NCBI RefSeq assembly: GCF_964253035.1 | Contig: NZ_CAXUQL020000002.1 | Location: 124,001-188,000 of the forward strand | Length of the DNA: 64,000 nucleotides | Source of the DNA: Pseudorhodoferax sp032153935 | Lineage (GTDB): Bacteria > Pseudomonadota > Gammaproteobacteria > Burkholderiales > Burkholderiaceae_C | Reading direction: 5' to 3' | In this document: in pieces, positions 1-8,579 of the stretch | How the letters are laid out: every line of letters begins with the position of its first letter | Position numbering within the stretch: position 1 is the stretch's first letter | Made by a program: the position numbers and the translations under genes | The notes under the pieces: model-generated | What the model saw: the letters and a program-made list of their open reading frames with translations, nothing else | What the model was told of the DNA's origin: nothing | The model's database searches: none

Positions 1-527
1 TCGGAGGAGAAGTCGCCGCGCGCATGGCGTTCCTCGACGGCGGCGACATACGTAGGCACACTGCCGCGCAGCACGATGGCCGCCTCGTCGACCACAGCGA
101 TCAGGAAGACCCACGCACCCACCACGAAGCTGAGTTGGGGAATCCACAGCGGCCAGGCCAGCATGCCGGTGCCCATTTCGCGGAACTCCCAGCTTTCCCA
201 GGTGAACACGGTGGCCCACCAGGCCAGGTAGCCGATCGCGATGCACGCCACGCACAGGGCCAACACTTCGAGCACGCGCCGAGCCCCTGCCCCCAGCTTG
301 TCGAACACCAGGGTCACCCGGACGAAGTCGCCATGCTTGAACGCATGCGCCATGGGCAGGAACGCGGCTGCGGCGCACAGCCAGGCGACCAGGTCGTTGG
401 CACCACCGGTGGGGATGCCCGCAACCCGCCCCAGGCTCTGGCCGACCATGACGACGCAGATCGCCAGCACGCAGAGCGCGCCCAGGTATCCGCAAGCCCC
501 GTAGACAGCGTTGAGCAGCCGCCTCAC
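1..527 (-). CDS. TRAP transporter small permease (DctQ-type), truncated by window edge
   Basis: Reading the minus strand from a GTG at 527 gives about 175 residues of a hydrophobic protein running off the window. Membrane segments are visible near the start (LGALCVLAICVVMVGQSLG), in the middle (LEVLALCVACIAIGYLAWW) and further on (PQLSFVVGAWVFLIAVVD). This is the four-helix pattern of DctQ small subunits of tripartite ATP-independent periplasmic (TRAP) transporters, which pair with the large DctM permease in the inner membrane. The GTG overlaps the stop of the upstream dctP (GTGA), so the two are translationally coupled. The large permease gene would be expected beyond position 1. The substrate cannot be told from the sequence. 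Confidence 0.8.
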   Translation of the reverse strand, partial: MRRLLNAVYGACGYLGALCVLAICVVMVGQSLGRVAGIPTGGANDLVAWLCAAAAFLPMAHAFKHGDFVRVTLVFDKLGAGARRVLEVLALCVACIAIGYLAWWATVFTWESWEFREMGTGMLAWPLWIPQLSFVVGAWVFLIAVVDEAAIVLRGSVPTYVAAVEERHARGDFSS

Positions 528-1525
528 TTGCGCACCGCCTGGCTGTCGCTGGCGCGCAGTTGCTGGTACTGCGTCACGATACCTGCCGCATCCGGCCCGG
601 CCTTCTTCTGCCAGTCCTGCAGCAATTGTTGGCCCATGCGCTGCACGTCCGCGCGCAGCGCGGGTGAGGGCTCGGAGACAGTCATGCCCTTCTCGCGCAG
701 GGTCTTCTTCGAAGCCTCGTTCCACTCGTTGCTCAGTCGCCAGCCACGCTCCTCGGCGGCCTGGGCGGCCTTCATCACGGCGTGCTGCTGCTCGGCACCA
801 AGGGCCTGGAAAGCCTTGGCATTCACGAACACAGCGTTCTTGGGCAGGCCGGCCTGCAGGTCGTAGAAATACTTGACCTGTTCGTAGGCGCGGCTGTCCA
901 CACCGGTCTGTGTGGACGTCATGAACGCTTCCACCACGCCGGTGGTGAGGGCCTGGCTGAGCTCCGCCGGCTGCACCGTCACGGGCTGCGCCTGCATCAG
1001 CTCGCCCATGCGCGTTGTGGCCGGCGAGTAGGCCCGCCACTTGATGCCGCGCATGTCGGCGATGGAGTCGACCGCCCGCTTGCTGTAGATGCCGGAAGCC
1101 GGCCACGGCACGCAGTACAGCAGCACGATGCCCTGCTTCTCCAGGTAGGCCTGCAGCACCGGCTTCTGCACCTCGTACAGCTTGCGCGCATCGGCGTAGC
1201 TCGTCGCCAGAAACGGCACGCCGTCCACGCCCAGGACCGCGCTTTCGTTCTCGTAGGCGGTCATCAGGATCTCGCCGGCCTGGACCTGGCCGCCCTGCAC
1301 GGCGCGCTTGATCTCGCTGCCCTTGAACAGGCTGGAGTTGGCATGCAGGGTGATGCGCAACTGTCCCTGCGTCTCCTTCTCGACATCGGCGGCGAATTCG
1401 GCCAGGTTGGCCACGTGGAAATTGCTGGTGACGAAGGCCGAGGCCATGTCCCACTTCTTCTGGGCGAACGCCGCAGGGCTGAGGACGAGTGCGGCGAGCA
1501 CCAGGCCGGTCTTGAGAAAGCGCAT
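524..1525 (-). CDS. TRAP transporter substrate-binding protein (DctP family)
   Basis: This 333-aa protein has a clear Sec signal peptide (MRFLKTGLVLAALVLSPAAFA) followed by a DctP/SBP_bac_7 fold. Typical features are the WDMASAF opening strand, a GEILMTAYENESAVLGVDGVPFLATSY region and the IKWRAYSPATTRM arginine motif that usually binds a carboxylate in this family. It captures a ligand in the periplasm and hands it to the DctQM permease. The gene precedes the coupled dctQ gene. The M24 peptidase gene upstream on the same strand could belong to the same transcription unit, with a gap of about 135 bp that holds nothing recognisable. The ligand is probably an organic or amino acid, but this is not shown. 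Confidence 0.88.
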   Translation of the reverse strand: MRFLKTGLVLAALVLSPAAFAQKKWDMASAFVTSNFHVANLAEFAADVEKETQGQLRITLHANSSLFKGSEIKRAVQGGQVQAGEILMTAYENESAVLGVDGVPFLATSYADARKLYEVQKPVLQAYLEKQGIVLLYCVPWPASGIYSKRAVDSIADMRGIKWRAYSPATTRMGELMQAQPVTVQPAELSQALTTGVVEAFMTSTQTGVDSRAYEQVKYFYDLQAGLPKNAVFVNAKAFQALGAEQQHAVMKAAQAAEERGWRLSNEWNEASKKTLREKGMTVSEPSPALRADVQRMGQQLLQDWQKKAGPDAAGIVTQYQQLRASDSQAVRK

Positions 1526-1660
1526 GAGTAACTCCTGCAGAAGTCCGATGCGGGCTGGCCGCGCGAGAGACGGGCGTGGTCCGTCCCCCGGGGCGCTGCC
1601 CTGGTTGAAAAAGCGGGAATGGATAAGAGGGAGCGGCGCTCGCGCCGCGAGAAAGGCCGG

Positions 1661-2797
1661 CTACGCCAACGGCAGCGCCTGCCCAAGCACCGGGATCTCG
1701 CGCGGCGCCAGGCCATGGGTCAGCAGACGGGTGCCGTCCTCAGTGACGACGACCAGGTCCTCGGTGTGGTACAGGTTGCCGTCCTCGTCCTTGGTGAGCG
1801 GCTCGATGTTGATCACCATGCCGGGCACCAGCACCGTGTCCTCGCCGGGACGGATCATGGGACTCTCATGGGCTTCGATGCCGAAGGAGTGCCCGACGAG
1901 CGGTAGCGTGCACGGAAGGCCGCGGTCCGCGAATGCCGCGCGGCAGGTCTCGAACACTTCGCCTGCGGTCACGCCAGGCCGCATGGAGGCGATGGTCGTC
2001 GCCTGCACCTCGCACAAGGCGCGGTAGACCTCGCGGTGCATTAGGTGGGGTGTCCCGGTGGAATAGGTGCGGGCGACATCGCTCGCATATGCGCCATAGG
2101 TGCCACCGATGTCCAGCCGCAGGATCTCGGAGATGCGGGTCGCGTCCGGTGACGGCGCGTTGTGGATCTGCGGCGTGCGCGGCCCCGAGGCGAGGTGGAA
2201 ATGCTGGACGCCGCTGGCACCCCAGTCGAACATGCGTTTGATGATGCGGTTGGCGATCAGCTGGTCGGTGTCGCCCAGGCGGCTTTCGGCCAGCGCTTCG
2301 ACGATGGCCCGGTGCGTCTCGCGGGTCGTCTTCTCCAACCAGGCAATCTCCGTGGGAGACTTGATGGCGCGAACCGCGGCGACGGCTTCGGTGGTGTCGA
2401 TGAACTGGGCCTGGGGCAGCAGGGCTGTGAGGCGAGCAAATGCCGCGACCGGCACGTAGTCCATGTCGAAGCCGATGCTGGCAGAGCCGAGCCCCATCTC
2501 CTGCAAAGTGTCCGCCAGCCGGGTGATGGGATCGTCGCGGAATTCGGTGTAGGGCAGTACGTCCGCCATCCAGCCTTCGACGCGGACCAGGGCTTCTTCA
2601 ATACCGCAGACGATGGCGCGTGACGTGCCGCGCCGGGTCAGGATGGCAAAGGCCTGCCGAGGGCGGATCGTCTTGAGCGTGGTGATGTAGGCGCCGGCCA
2701 GGTAGGTGAAGTTCTCCGGGCTCATGCAGACCAGCGCGTCGAGGTTCTTGCGTGCGATCAGCGCTTGCAGCGCTGGCAGGTTGGGGCGAATGTCCAT
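1661..2797 (-). CDS. M24 family metallopeptidase (Xaa-Pro aminopeptidase/creatinase-like)
   Basis: The 378-aa protein starts at MDIRPNLPALQALI; an upstream in-frame extension to 2863 looks unrelated, so the ATG at 2797 was chosen. The N-terminal creatinase-like domain (ALVCMSPENFTYLAGAY) is followed by a pita-bread M24 domain with the expected metal ligands: Asp in LDIGGTYGAYASDVART (two Asp), His in HSFGIEAHESP, Glu in NIEPLTKDE and Glu in DGTRLL after YHTEDL. Members hydrolyse Xaa-Pro peptides or act as creatinase, ectoine or related amidohydrolases. Its place beside a TRAP transporter, a LysR gene and a DUF1028 gene suggests catabolism of an imported amide or amino compound. The actual substrate is unknown. 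Confidence 0.82.
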   Translation of the reverse strand: MDIRPNLPALQALIARKNLDALVCMSPENFTYLAGAYITTLKTIRPRQAFAILTRRGTSRAIVCGIEEALVRVEGWMADVLPYTEFRDDPITRLADTLQEMGLGSASIGFDMDYVPVAAFARLTALLPQAQFIDTTEAVAAVRAIKSPTEIAWLEKTTRETHRAIVEALAESRLGDTDQLIANRIIKRMFDWGASGVQHFHLASGPRTPQIHNAPSPDATRISEILRLDIGGTYGAYASDVARTYSTGTPHLMHREVYRALCEVQATTIASMRPGVTAGEVFETCRAAFADRGLPCTLPLVGHSFGIEAHESPMIRPGEDTVLVPGMVINIEPLTKDEDGNLYHTEDLVVVTEDGTRLLTHGLAPREIPVLGQALPLA

Positions 2798-2926
2798 GTC
2801 GGATCCGGTGTGTTGCAGCTGTGTGACGCGGCGCATTCTTCGGCGACTGCCGCGGCTGCACAAACTGATTCTGGCGAGGCCAGCGTCGGAAAATCCGATG
2901 TCGGCATTTGTTTAGGGTTGTGAGAT

Positions 2927-2977
2927 ACCTGCCCGGCAAGCCGCAGGTCGTGGATGAGCCACGACCTGAGGGCAGGT
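2927..2977. repeat. Nested hairpin at the 3' end of IS91-like copy A
   Basis: This is the mirror of 10931-10981. An outer 8-bp stem ACCTGCCC/GGGCAGGT encloses an inner perfect 10-bp stem CAGGTCGTGG/CCACGACCTG with a 5-nt loop. It sits 18 bp inside the terminus downstream of the transposase. Strong hairpins at an end are characteristic of IS91-family origin or terminator sequences; the role is inferred. Confidence 0.6.
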
Positions 2978-3264
2978 GTCGCACAAGCCTCGAGGGAGGA
3001 AACCGCGGATTGCGTCGCTGCGGCAGTTTGCCGCGGCAGGCTATGGGGATTTGAGCAACGCGATGCTGGTCCTGGCGGCCAGGCTGTGGGTCCGCGCATG
3101 CCGGATGGCGCCGCCCATGACGGCGCCGCCTGATCGGATGGACCAGCAGCAGCCGGCCAACTGTGGTCCACGATGGTGACGCAGCTGCCACGCGCACGAT
3201 TGCCCAGCCGGTGCAGGCCACTGGCCGATCAGCGCGTGTTGCGATCCGTGCGTGCCGTCGCTGG

Positions 3265-4443
3265 TCATGGCGGCGGTGCGCGGATGGCCATGCCGCGCAT
3301 GAAGACCAGCAAGATGCTCATTGCCTGCCCGCAGTGCCGGCAGATGAAGGTGGCAGCTGGCGGGGCCGACGCAGCAGCGTCACTGTCCGCCGCGAGGGGC
3401 GCTGGCGGAGCCTGGAGCAGCTCGCGCGCCAACGCCAGGCTGGCCGTGCGGCAGCCGTTGGCCAGCAACCCGTAGTGACGGATGCGGTGCAGGCCTGCAG
3501 GCAGTACGTGTAGCAAGAAGCGGCGCATGAACTCCGCCGGATCCAGCGTCATGGCCTTGTGGCGCGTGCGGCCCTTGGCGCGGTAGTCCTTCCAGCGGAA
3601 CGTCACGCCGCGCTCGTCCATCGCCAGCAGCCGGCTGTTGGAGATCGCCACCCGGTGGGTGTAGCGCGACAGATAGGCCAGCACGGACTGCGGCCCGGCG
3701 AAGGGACGCTTAGCGTAGACCACCCACTCGACCCGGCGCAGCGGTGCCAGCCAGCGCTTGAAGGCCGGTGCGCCGGCAAGGGTGGCCTGCTCGCCGAAGA
3801 ACTGCAGCTTGCCGCCCGCGTGCAGCCGCCACAGCTCTTCAAGGAAGCGCCTTCGGAACAGGCGCGACAGCACCCGCACCGGCAGGAAGAAGCCAGGCCG
3901 GCACGCCACCCAGGTCTTGCCATCGGGGGCCAGCCCACCGCCGGGCACGATGCCGTGCACGTGCGGATGGTGCGTCAGCGCAGAGCCCCAGGTGTGCAGC
4001 ACCAGTGTCGCCCCGATCCTGGCGCCCAGGTGCTTCGGATCGGCGGCGATGGTCAGCAGCACCTCGGCGGCCAGGTCGAACAGCAGCCCATAGAGCACCG
4101 CCTTGTTCTGGTACGCGATGTCCGCCACGGGCGCCGGCAGCGTGAACACCACGTGGTAATACTCCACCGGCAGCAGATCGGCCTGGCGCGCATCGAGCCA
4201 GCGCTGTGCCGCCGCGCTCTGGCACTTGGGGCAGTGCCGGTTGCGGCAGGAGTTGTAGGAGACCTGGTCGGTACCGCAGCCTTCGCAGCGCAGCACGTGG
4301 CCACCCAGCGCCGCGCTGCGGCACTGTGCGATGGCCGACATGACCTTGAGCTGGCCCAGGCTCAGGTGGCCGCGCTGGGCGGCACGCCAGGCCGGGCCAT
4401 GCTGGTGGAAGACATCGGCCACCTCCAGGGCTGGCCGTCCCAT
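3265..4443 (-). CDS. IS91-family transposase (copy A)
   Basis: The 392-aa protein carries an N-terminal zinc-binding cluster (CEGCGTDQVSYNSCRNRHCPKC, about residues 53-75) and the HUH-type motif in ALTHHPHVHGIVPGGG (about residues 155-170). It continues with LSRYTHRVAISNSRL and a C-terminal CRHCGQAM finger. These are standard for IS91/IS801/IS1294 transposases, which move by single-strand rolling-circle transfer. It lies 9 bp downstream of the recombinase gene on the same strand, as in the ISWz1/ISSod25 subgroup with a companion integrase. It is identical in sequence to the protein from 9465-10643. Length and motifs are intact, so it should be functional. Confidence 0.92.
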   Translation of the reverse strand: MGRPALEVADVFHQHGPAWRAAQRGHLSLGQLKVMSAIAQCRSAALGGHVLRCEGCGTDQVSYNSCRNRHCPKCQSAAAQRWLDARQADLLPVEYYHVVFTLPAPVADIAYQNKAVLYGLLFDLAAEVLLTIAADPKHLGARIGATLVLHTWGSALTHHPHVHGIVPGGGLAPDGKTWVACRPGFFLPVRVLSRLFRRRFLEELWRLHAGGKLQFFGEQATLAGAPAFKRWLAPLRRVEWVVYAKRPFAGPQSVLAYLSRYTHRVAISNSRLLAMDERGVTFRWKDYRAKGRTRHKAMTLDPAEFMRRFLLHVLPAGLHRIRHYGLLANGCRTASLALARELLQAPPAPLAADSDAAASAPPAATFICRHCGQAMSILLVFMRGMAIRAPPP

Positions 4444-4452
4444 GGCTGCACC

Positions 4453-5328
4453 TCAGGACGGCGGCAGCGGCTCCAGCGGGCCGATCACCTCGCGCAGCAG
4501 ATCGGTGGCCACGTGGGTGTAGATCGCCGTCGTCTCCAGCCGCTTGTGGCCCAGCAGCACCTGGATCACGCGAATGTCCACCTTGCGCTCCAGCAGGTGC
4601 GTTGCGAACCCGTGGCGCAGCGTGTGTGTGGAGACGCGCTTGTCGATACCGGCCGCTTCAGCGGCCGCATGAATGGCGCGGTTGAGCTGGCGCGGCGTCA
4701 GTGGGTCGGTCGGGTCCATGCCCGGGAACAGCCAGCCACCGGGCCGCATGCGGCCCTGCGCATTGGCGACGCGCCACCAGGTGCGCAGACGCTGCAGCAA
4801 CACCGGGCTGAGCATCGCGTAGCGGTCCTTGCGGCCCTTGCCTTGCTCCACCCTCAACGTCATGCGCTCGCCATCCACGTCGGTGACCTTCAGGTGGACG
4901 ACCTCGCTGGCGCGCAGGCCCGCGCCATAGGCAACCGACAGCGCGGCCTGGTGCTTGACGTTGGTGGCCGCGGCGATCAGGCGCGTGGTCTCCTGCACGC
5001 TGAGCACCACGGGCACCTTGTGCGGCAGCTTGACCGGATGCATGCGGGCCATCAGGTCCACGCGCTGCAGCGTGACGTCGAAGAAGAAACGCAGGCCGGT
5101 CTGCGTGGCGTTCAGCGTCATGGGCGAAGTGCCCGAGTCCACCAGGTGCAGTTGGAAGTTGCGCAGGTCTTCCACGCTGGCCGTGTCCGGCGAGCGGTGC
5201 AGGTAAGCGGCCAGCTTGCGCACGGCCCGGATGTAGGCCACCTGCGTGCGTGGATCCAGCTTGCGGATGCGCATGTCTTCGAGCATGCGCTGGCGCAGCG
5301 GCGTGACCGCCGGAATGATCGTGTCCAT
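4453..5328 (-). CDS. Tyrosine recombinase of the IS91-like element (copy A)
   Basis: This 291-aa XerC/XerD-like protein has a SAM-like N-terminal domain (LRQRMLEDMRIRKLDPRTQVAYIRAVRKLA) and a catalytic domain with Arg in YGAGLRASEVVHL, the HTLRHGFATHLL box, LLGHKRLETTAIYTHV and the nucleophilic Tyr in IYTHV. It is the first gene of the element and is followed closely by the Y2-type transposase gene. An integrase paired with an IS91 transposase is known from a small IS91 subgroup. Whether it helps to resolve or integrate the transposition intermediate is not established here. The copy at 8580-9455 encodes the same protein. Confidence 0.92.
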   Translation of the reverse strand: MDTIIPAVTPLRQRMLEDMRIRKLDPRTQVAYIRAVRKLAAYLHRSPDTASVEDLRNFQLHLVDSGTSPMTLNATQTGLRFFFDVTLQRVDLMARMHPVKLPHKVPVVLSVQETTRLIAAATNVKHQAALSVAYGAGLRASEVVHLKVTDVDGERMTLRVEQGKGRKDRYAMLSPVLLQRLRTWWRVANAQGRMRPGGWLFPGMDPTDPLTPRQLNRAIHAAAEAAGIDKRVSTHTLRHGFATHLLERKVDIRVIQVLLGHKRLETTAIYTHVATDLLREVIGPLEPLPPS

Positions 5329-5531
5329 GGTTGCAGCTCCGTCGATGAGCGAGGCGGGATTGCCTCGACATCGACGGTGGCAGCAACGCGGGAATCAAGC
5401 GGCCACGCGTCGCGCGGAGCGCCTACCGCGCGAGCGGTTTAGTCCGTTGACCTGTTGCAGGCACCAAGCTTGCATGCGAGCCTCGCTCCGACGGCAACTT
5501 CTCTCCCCAGCATCACCTCCTGGACCACGAC

Positions 5532-6446
5532 ATGGTGCGTTTCGACATCTCCGACCTGCGAATCTTCGTCAACGTGGTGCAGGCCGGCAGCATCGCGCTG
5601 GGTGCAGAGCGGTCGCACCGCGCCGCGGCGTCCATCAGCGCACGCATCAAGGAGATGGAGATCGAGATGGGCACGCCCTTGCTGACCCGTGCGCGCACGG
5701 GCGTGGTACCCACCGAGGCCGGCCGCAAGCTGCTGGAGCACGGCTTTCGCCTGCTGAACGAAGTTCAACGCATGAACGACGATATGGCGGAGTACGGCAA
5801 CCGCGCCAAGAGCTTCATCAAGCTCTACTGCAACACGGTCTCGCTGTACGAATTCCTGCACCAGCCGATCAGCATCTACCTGCGCCGCAATCCCAGCACC
5901 ACCCTGACCATCGAGGAGGTGGTCAATCACCAGATTCCGCAGGCGGTCGTCGATGGAAGTGCAGACATCGGCGTGGTGGCAGAGCCCGTGGACACCAAAG
6001 GGCTGGAGACGATCCCGTTCGCGCTGGACCGCTACGTGGTGATTTCCAGCCGGGAACTCCCACCGCTCGTCGGCCGGCGCTTCGTCGATTTCCTGGACTT
6101 CGAGTTCGTCGGCCCCGGCCGCGGCAGCTGGATGCACACCATGCTGCAGCAGCATGCGGCCGACGAAGGCAAGCCGCTGCGCTACAGCGTGCAGCTGCGG
6201 AGTTTCTCGATGACCTGCGAGCTGGTGGCCGATGGGGTCGGCATCGGCATCGTCCCGGCATCGGCCGCCGAGCGCATGCAGCAGCGCGTTCCCTTGCGCA
6301 TCACCGAGTTGGAGGACTCGTGGGCCAAGCTCCCGCTGAAGCTCTGCGTGCGCAGCCGCGACGAACTGTCCAGGCAGTCACGGGCGCTGCTCGACTTCCT
6401 GGCCAACCAGGAACATCTGGAGCGACCGAAGCTGCGGTCCGCGTGA
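5532..6446 (+). CDS. LysR-family transcriptional regulator
   Basis: The 304-aa protein has an N-terminal winged HTH (FDISDLRIFVNVVQAGSIALGAERSHRAAASISARIKEMEIEMGTPLLTRARTGVVPTEAGR, residues 3-65) and a periplasmic-binding-like effector domain to the C-terminus. The YEFLHQPISIYLRR and SADIGVVAE stretches are typical LysR sensing-domain strands. It is the first gene of a plus-strand group with DUF1028 and a TctC-type binding protein. It would face the M24 peptidase gene divergently were it not for the IS inserted in the intergenic region. It probably controls the catabolic and transport genes of this locus, with an unknown small-molecule inducer. Confidence 0.88.
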   Translation: MVRFDISDLRIFVNVVQAGSIALGAERSHRAAASISARIKEMEIEMGTPLLTRARTGVVPTEAGRKLLEHGFRLLNEVQRMNDDMAEYGNRAKSFIKLYCNTVSLYEFLHQPISIYLRRNPSTTLTIEEVVNHQIPQAVVDGSADIGVVAEPVDTKGLETIPFALDRYVVISSRELPPLVGRRFVDFLDFEFVGPGRGSWMHTMLQQHAADEGKPLRYSVQLRSFSMTCELVADGVGIGIVPASAAERMQQRVPLRITELEDSWAKLPLKLCVRSRDELSRQSRALLDFLANQEHLERPKLRSA

Positions 6447-6580
6447 GCTGACGCCCCCGCCCCTCCCGGCTCCAGGCCCTTGGTGGCCAGCGGATTTTCC
6501 GAGGGGTCGCTCCAGATTTCCTGCTTTTCGCAGCGCAACGGGGCCGGAAGAATCGGGTGCATCAACCCACTTCCCTCGAC

Positions 6581-7309
6581 ATGACCTACTCCGTGATCGG
6601 CCGCTGCCCCGAGACCCATGAGATCGGCATCGCCATAGCAACCTACTCCTTGGCATGCGGCTCCTTTGCCCAGGGCGCCCATGGCGGCTTCGGCGTTGCC
6701 ATGACGCAGGCCAACGTGCGCAAAGGAAACGCCCACCTGGCGAACAAGTTGCTCGCGCTCGGCTACTCCAGCCATGGCGTTGTGCAGGCGCTGGTGCAGG
6801 ATGACCCACACGAAAGCCTTCGCCAGATCGCCGTCATGACCAGAGATGGGCGCGTGGCGGCCCACACAGGAAGCGCCGTTGCCGGATGGGCCGGCCACAA
6901 GGTCGGCACCGACCACGTGGTGTTTGGCAACGTCCTCGTCGGCGAACACGTGCTGGACGCGATGGCCGCCGGCTTCTGTGCCGACCCAGGGCGGCCGCTG
7001 GTCGAGCGGTTGATCCAGTCGCTGGAGCACGGCCGCGATGCCGGGGGCCAAGGCAGCGGCACCTCCCACATGGCCGAGCGCTCGGCATGCGTGGTCGTGA
7101 CCGGGCCTCAGAAGCCGCAGGCCCTGTGGGACCTGCGCGTTGACCTGCACGGCACGGCGGTGGAGGAGCTGCGGCGCGTCTACGAGGCCTTCGCCCATTA
7201 CCAGCGCTACTACGAAGACCGGGATGAAGACCCCAGCCGCTGCCGTTCACAGGCGGCCTGGGAAAAGGACAACCTGACCGAAACGCAACTCGCGGAGTTC
7301 CTGAAATGA
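6581..7309 (+). CDS. DUF1028 family putative Ntn-hydrolase
   Basis: The 242-aa protein begins MTYSVIGRCPETHEIGIAIAT, the usual DUF1028 opening, so the ATG at 6581 was preferred to an in-frame ATG at 6557. Diagnostic stretches are GSFAQGAHGGFGVAMTQANVRKGN, VAAHTGSAVAGWAGHKVGTDHVVFGNVLVGEHVLDAMAAGF and a C-terminal LRVDLHGTAVEELRRVYEAF. DUF1028 members are predicted N-terminal-nucleophile hydrolases often found beside amino acid or peptide catabolism genes, but no reaction is firmly known. Its stop overlaps the ATG of the next gene (ATGA), so it is coupled to the TctC-type binding protein. Confidence 0.78.
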   Translation: MTYSVIGRCPETHEIGIAIATYSLACGSFAQGAHGGFGVAMTQANVRKGNAHLANKLLALGYSSHGVVQALVQDDPHESLRQIAVMTRDGRVAAHTGSAVAGWAGHKVGTDHVVFGNVLVGEHVLDAMAAGFCADPGRPLVERLIQSLEHGRDAGGQGSGTSHMAERSACVVVTGPQKPQALWDLRVDLHGTAVEELRRVYEAFAHYQRYYEDRDEDPSRCRSQAAWEKDNLTETQLAEFLK

Positions 7310-8280
7310 AGATGACGACATCGATGCTGTCTCTGTGTGCCGCAGCAGGCATCGCCGCCACGACGCTCGTGCCGACCCTGGCCGCTGCCCAGGACTGGCC
7401 CAAGGCGCCGGTGCGCATCATCCTGCCGTTCACCCCTGGCGGCGGTGACCAGGTGTTCCGGATCATCGCGCCGCTGCTGCAGGAGAAGTGGAAGCAGCCT
7501 GTCGTCATCGAGTACAAGCCCGGCGCCAGCAACATCATTGCCACCGACTACATCGTCAAGTCCAAGCCGGACGGCTACACGATCGGCGTCACCGGGGCGA
7601 CGGTCGCCAACAACCCCTTGTTCTACAAGACCATCCCCTACACCTACGATGACTTCAGTGGCATCACGCGTGTGGTGAACCTGGAGATGGCCTTGGTCGC
7701 CCGCAACGACGCGCCGTTCAACTCGATTCCCGAACTGGTGGCCTATGCGAAGGCAAATCCGGGCCAACTCAATTGGGGCACAGGCGGCCTCGGCGCGACC
7801 TACGCGGGGTTCCGGCAGTTCATGTACGCGTCGGGCATCGACATGGTCCACGTGAACTTCCCGGGTTGGTCGCAAGCCCTGTCGGAACTCATGGGCGGGC
7901 GCCTGGACCTGGTCATCAACCCGCATGACTCGAGCGTGCAATTCGTCAAGGCCAACCGCATGAAGATGATTGCGTCGTTCGGCCCGAAGCGGATCGCCGG
8001 CTTCGAGAAGGTGCCCGCGGTGAACGAGGCGTATCCCGGCGTGGACATCACGCCCTATCTCGCTTTCATCGCGCCGAAGGGAACTCCCGGGCCTGTGCTC
8101 CAGAAGATTCACCTGGACACGGCCCAGGTCCTGAACGAACCGGCCGTCAAGCGGCAGCTGGCCGACCTCGGCCTCAATGTCGCCACCACGACGCCCGAAG
8201 AGACAGACCGCGCCTTCCGAAGCGAGACCGTCGAGTGGGCGAGGATCGCGCGTCAGATCAAGCTGCCTCCGCCGCAGTGA
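7306..8280 (+). CDS. Bug/TctC-family tripartite tricarboxylate transporter substrate-binding protein
   Basis: The 324-aa protein has a signal peptide of about 28 residues ending AAAQDWP and the Bug fold: VRIILPFTPGGGDQVFRIIAPLLQEKW, YKPGASNIIATDYIVKSKPDGYTIG, and FPGWSQALSELMGGRLDL. Bug proteins bind small carboxylated solutes in the periplasm and often act without an adjacent TctAB permease; none is present here. It overlaps the DUF1028 gene by 4 bp and ends 180 bp before IS copy B. That stretch (8281-8460) contains no recognisable gene. Ligand unknown. Confidence 0.86.
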   Translation: MKMTTSMLSLCAAAGIAATTLVPTLAAAQDWPKAPVRIILPFTPGGGDQVFRIIAPLLQEKWKQPVVIEYKPGASNIIATDYIVKSKPDGYTIGVTGATVANNPLFYKTIPYTYDDFSGITRVVNLEMALVARNDAPFNSIPELVAYAKANPGQLNWGTGGLGATYAGFRQFMYASGIDMVHVNFPGWSQALSELMGGRLDLVINPHDSSVQFVKANRMKMIASFGPKRIAGFEKVPAVNEAYPGVDITPYLAFIAPKGTPGPVLQKIHLDTAQVLNEPAVKRQLADLGLNVATTTPEETDRAFRSETVEWARIARQIKLPPPQ

Positions 8281-8579
8281 CTGTCCTTCGGCCAAGCGGG
8301 GTCATCCGTCGGCCGGTTCTGTTCGGCGCTCGCAATCCACAGGCAGCGCGCGCCAATTTTGCACGTGTGGCGAGTAAGAACTCGAAGGCACAACTCAAGC
8401 GTCCGCTTCTGTGTGAACCAGTCGTCGACACCAACCTCGCTCAATGGCGCCTTGTGGCCGACGGACTAAACCGCTCGCGCGGTAGGCGCTCCGCGCGACG
8501 CGTGGCCGCTTGATTCCCGCGTTGCTGCCACCGTCGATGTCGAGGCAATCCCGCCTCGCTCATCGACGGAGCTGCAACC

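Larger units (their letters stand above)
2909..5447 (-). mobile_element. IS91-family element with accessory tyrosine recombinase, copy A (minus orientation)
   Basis: Comparing this stretch with the reverse complement of 8461-10999 gives identical length (2539 bp) and identical translations of all frames, so the copies are near or fully identical. The boundaries were set where the flanks diverge: the element starts ACGGACTAAACC at one end and finishes CCCTAAACA at the other. There is no terminal inverted repeat and no obvious target duplication, as expected for IS91-type rolling-circle elements. It lies between the M24 gene and the divergent LysR gene. Removing it would leave a LysR-type divergent promoter region of about 195 bp. 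Confidence 0.88.

Noticed and set aside
3559..5442. A 627-aa open frame opposite the IS91 genes (also at 8466-10349)
   Set aside because: It lies antisense to two well-recognised IS genes and consists of His/Arg/Gln/Ala-rich sequence typical of high-GC shadow frames.
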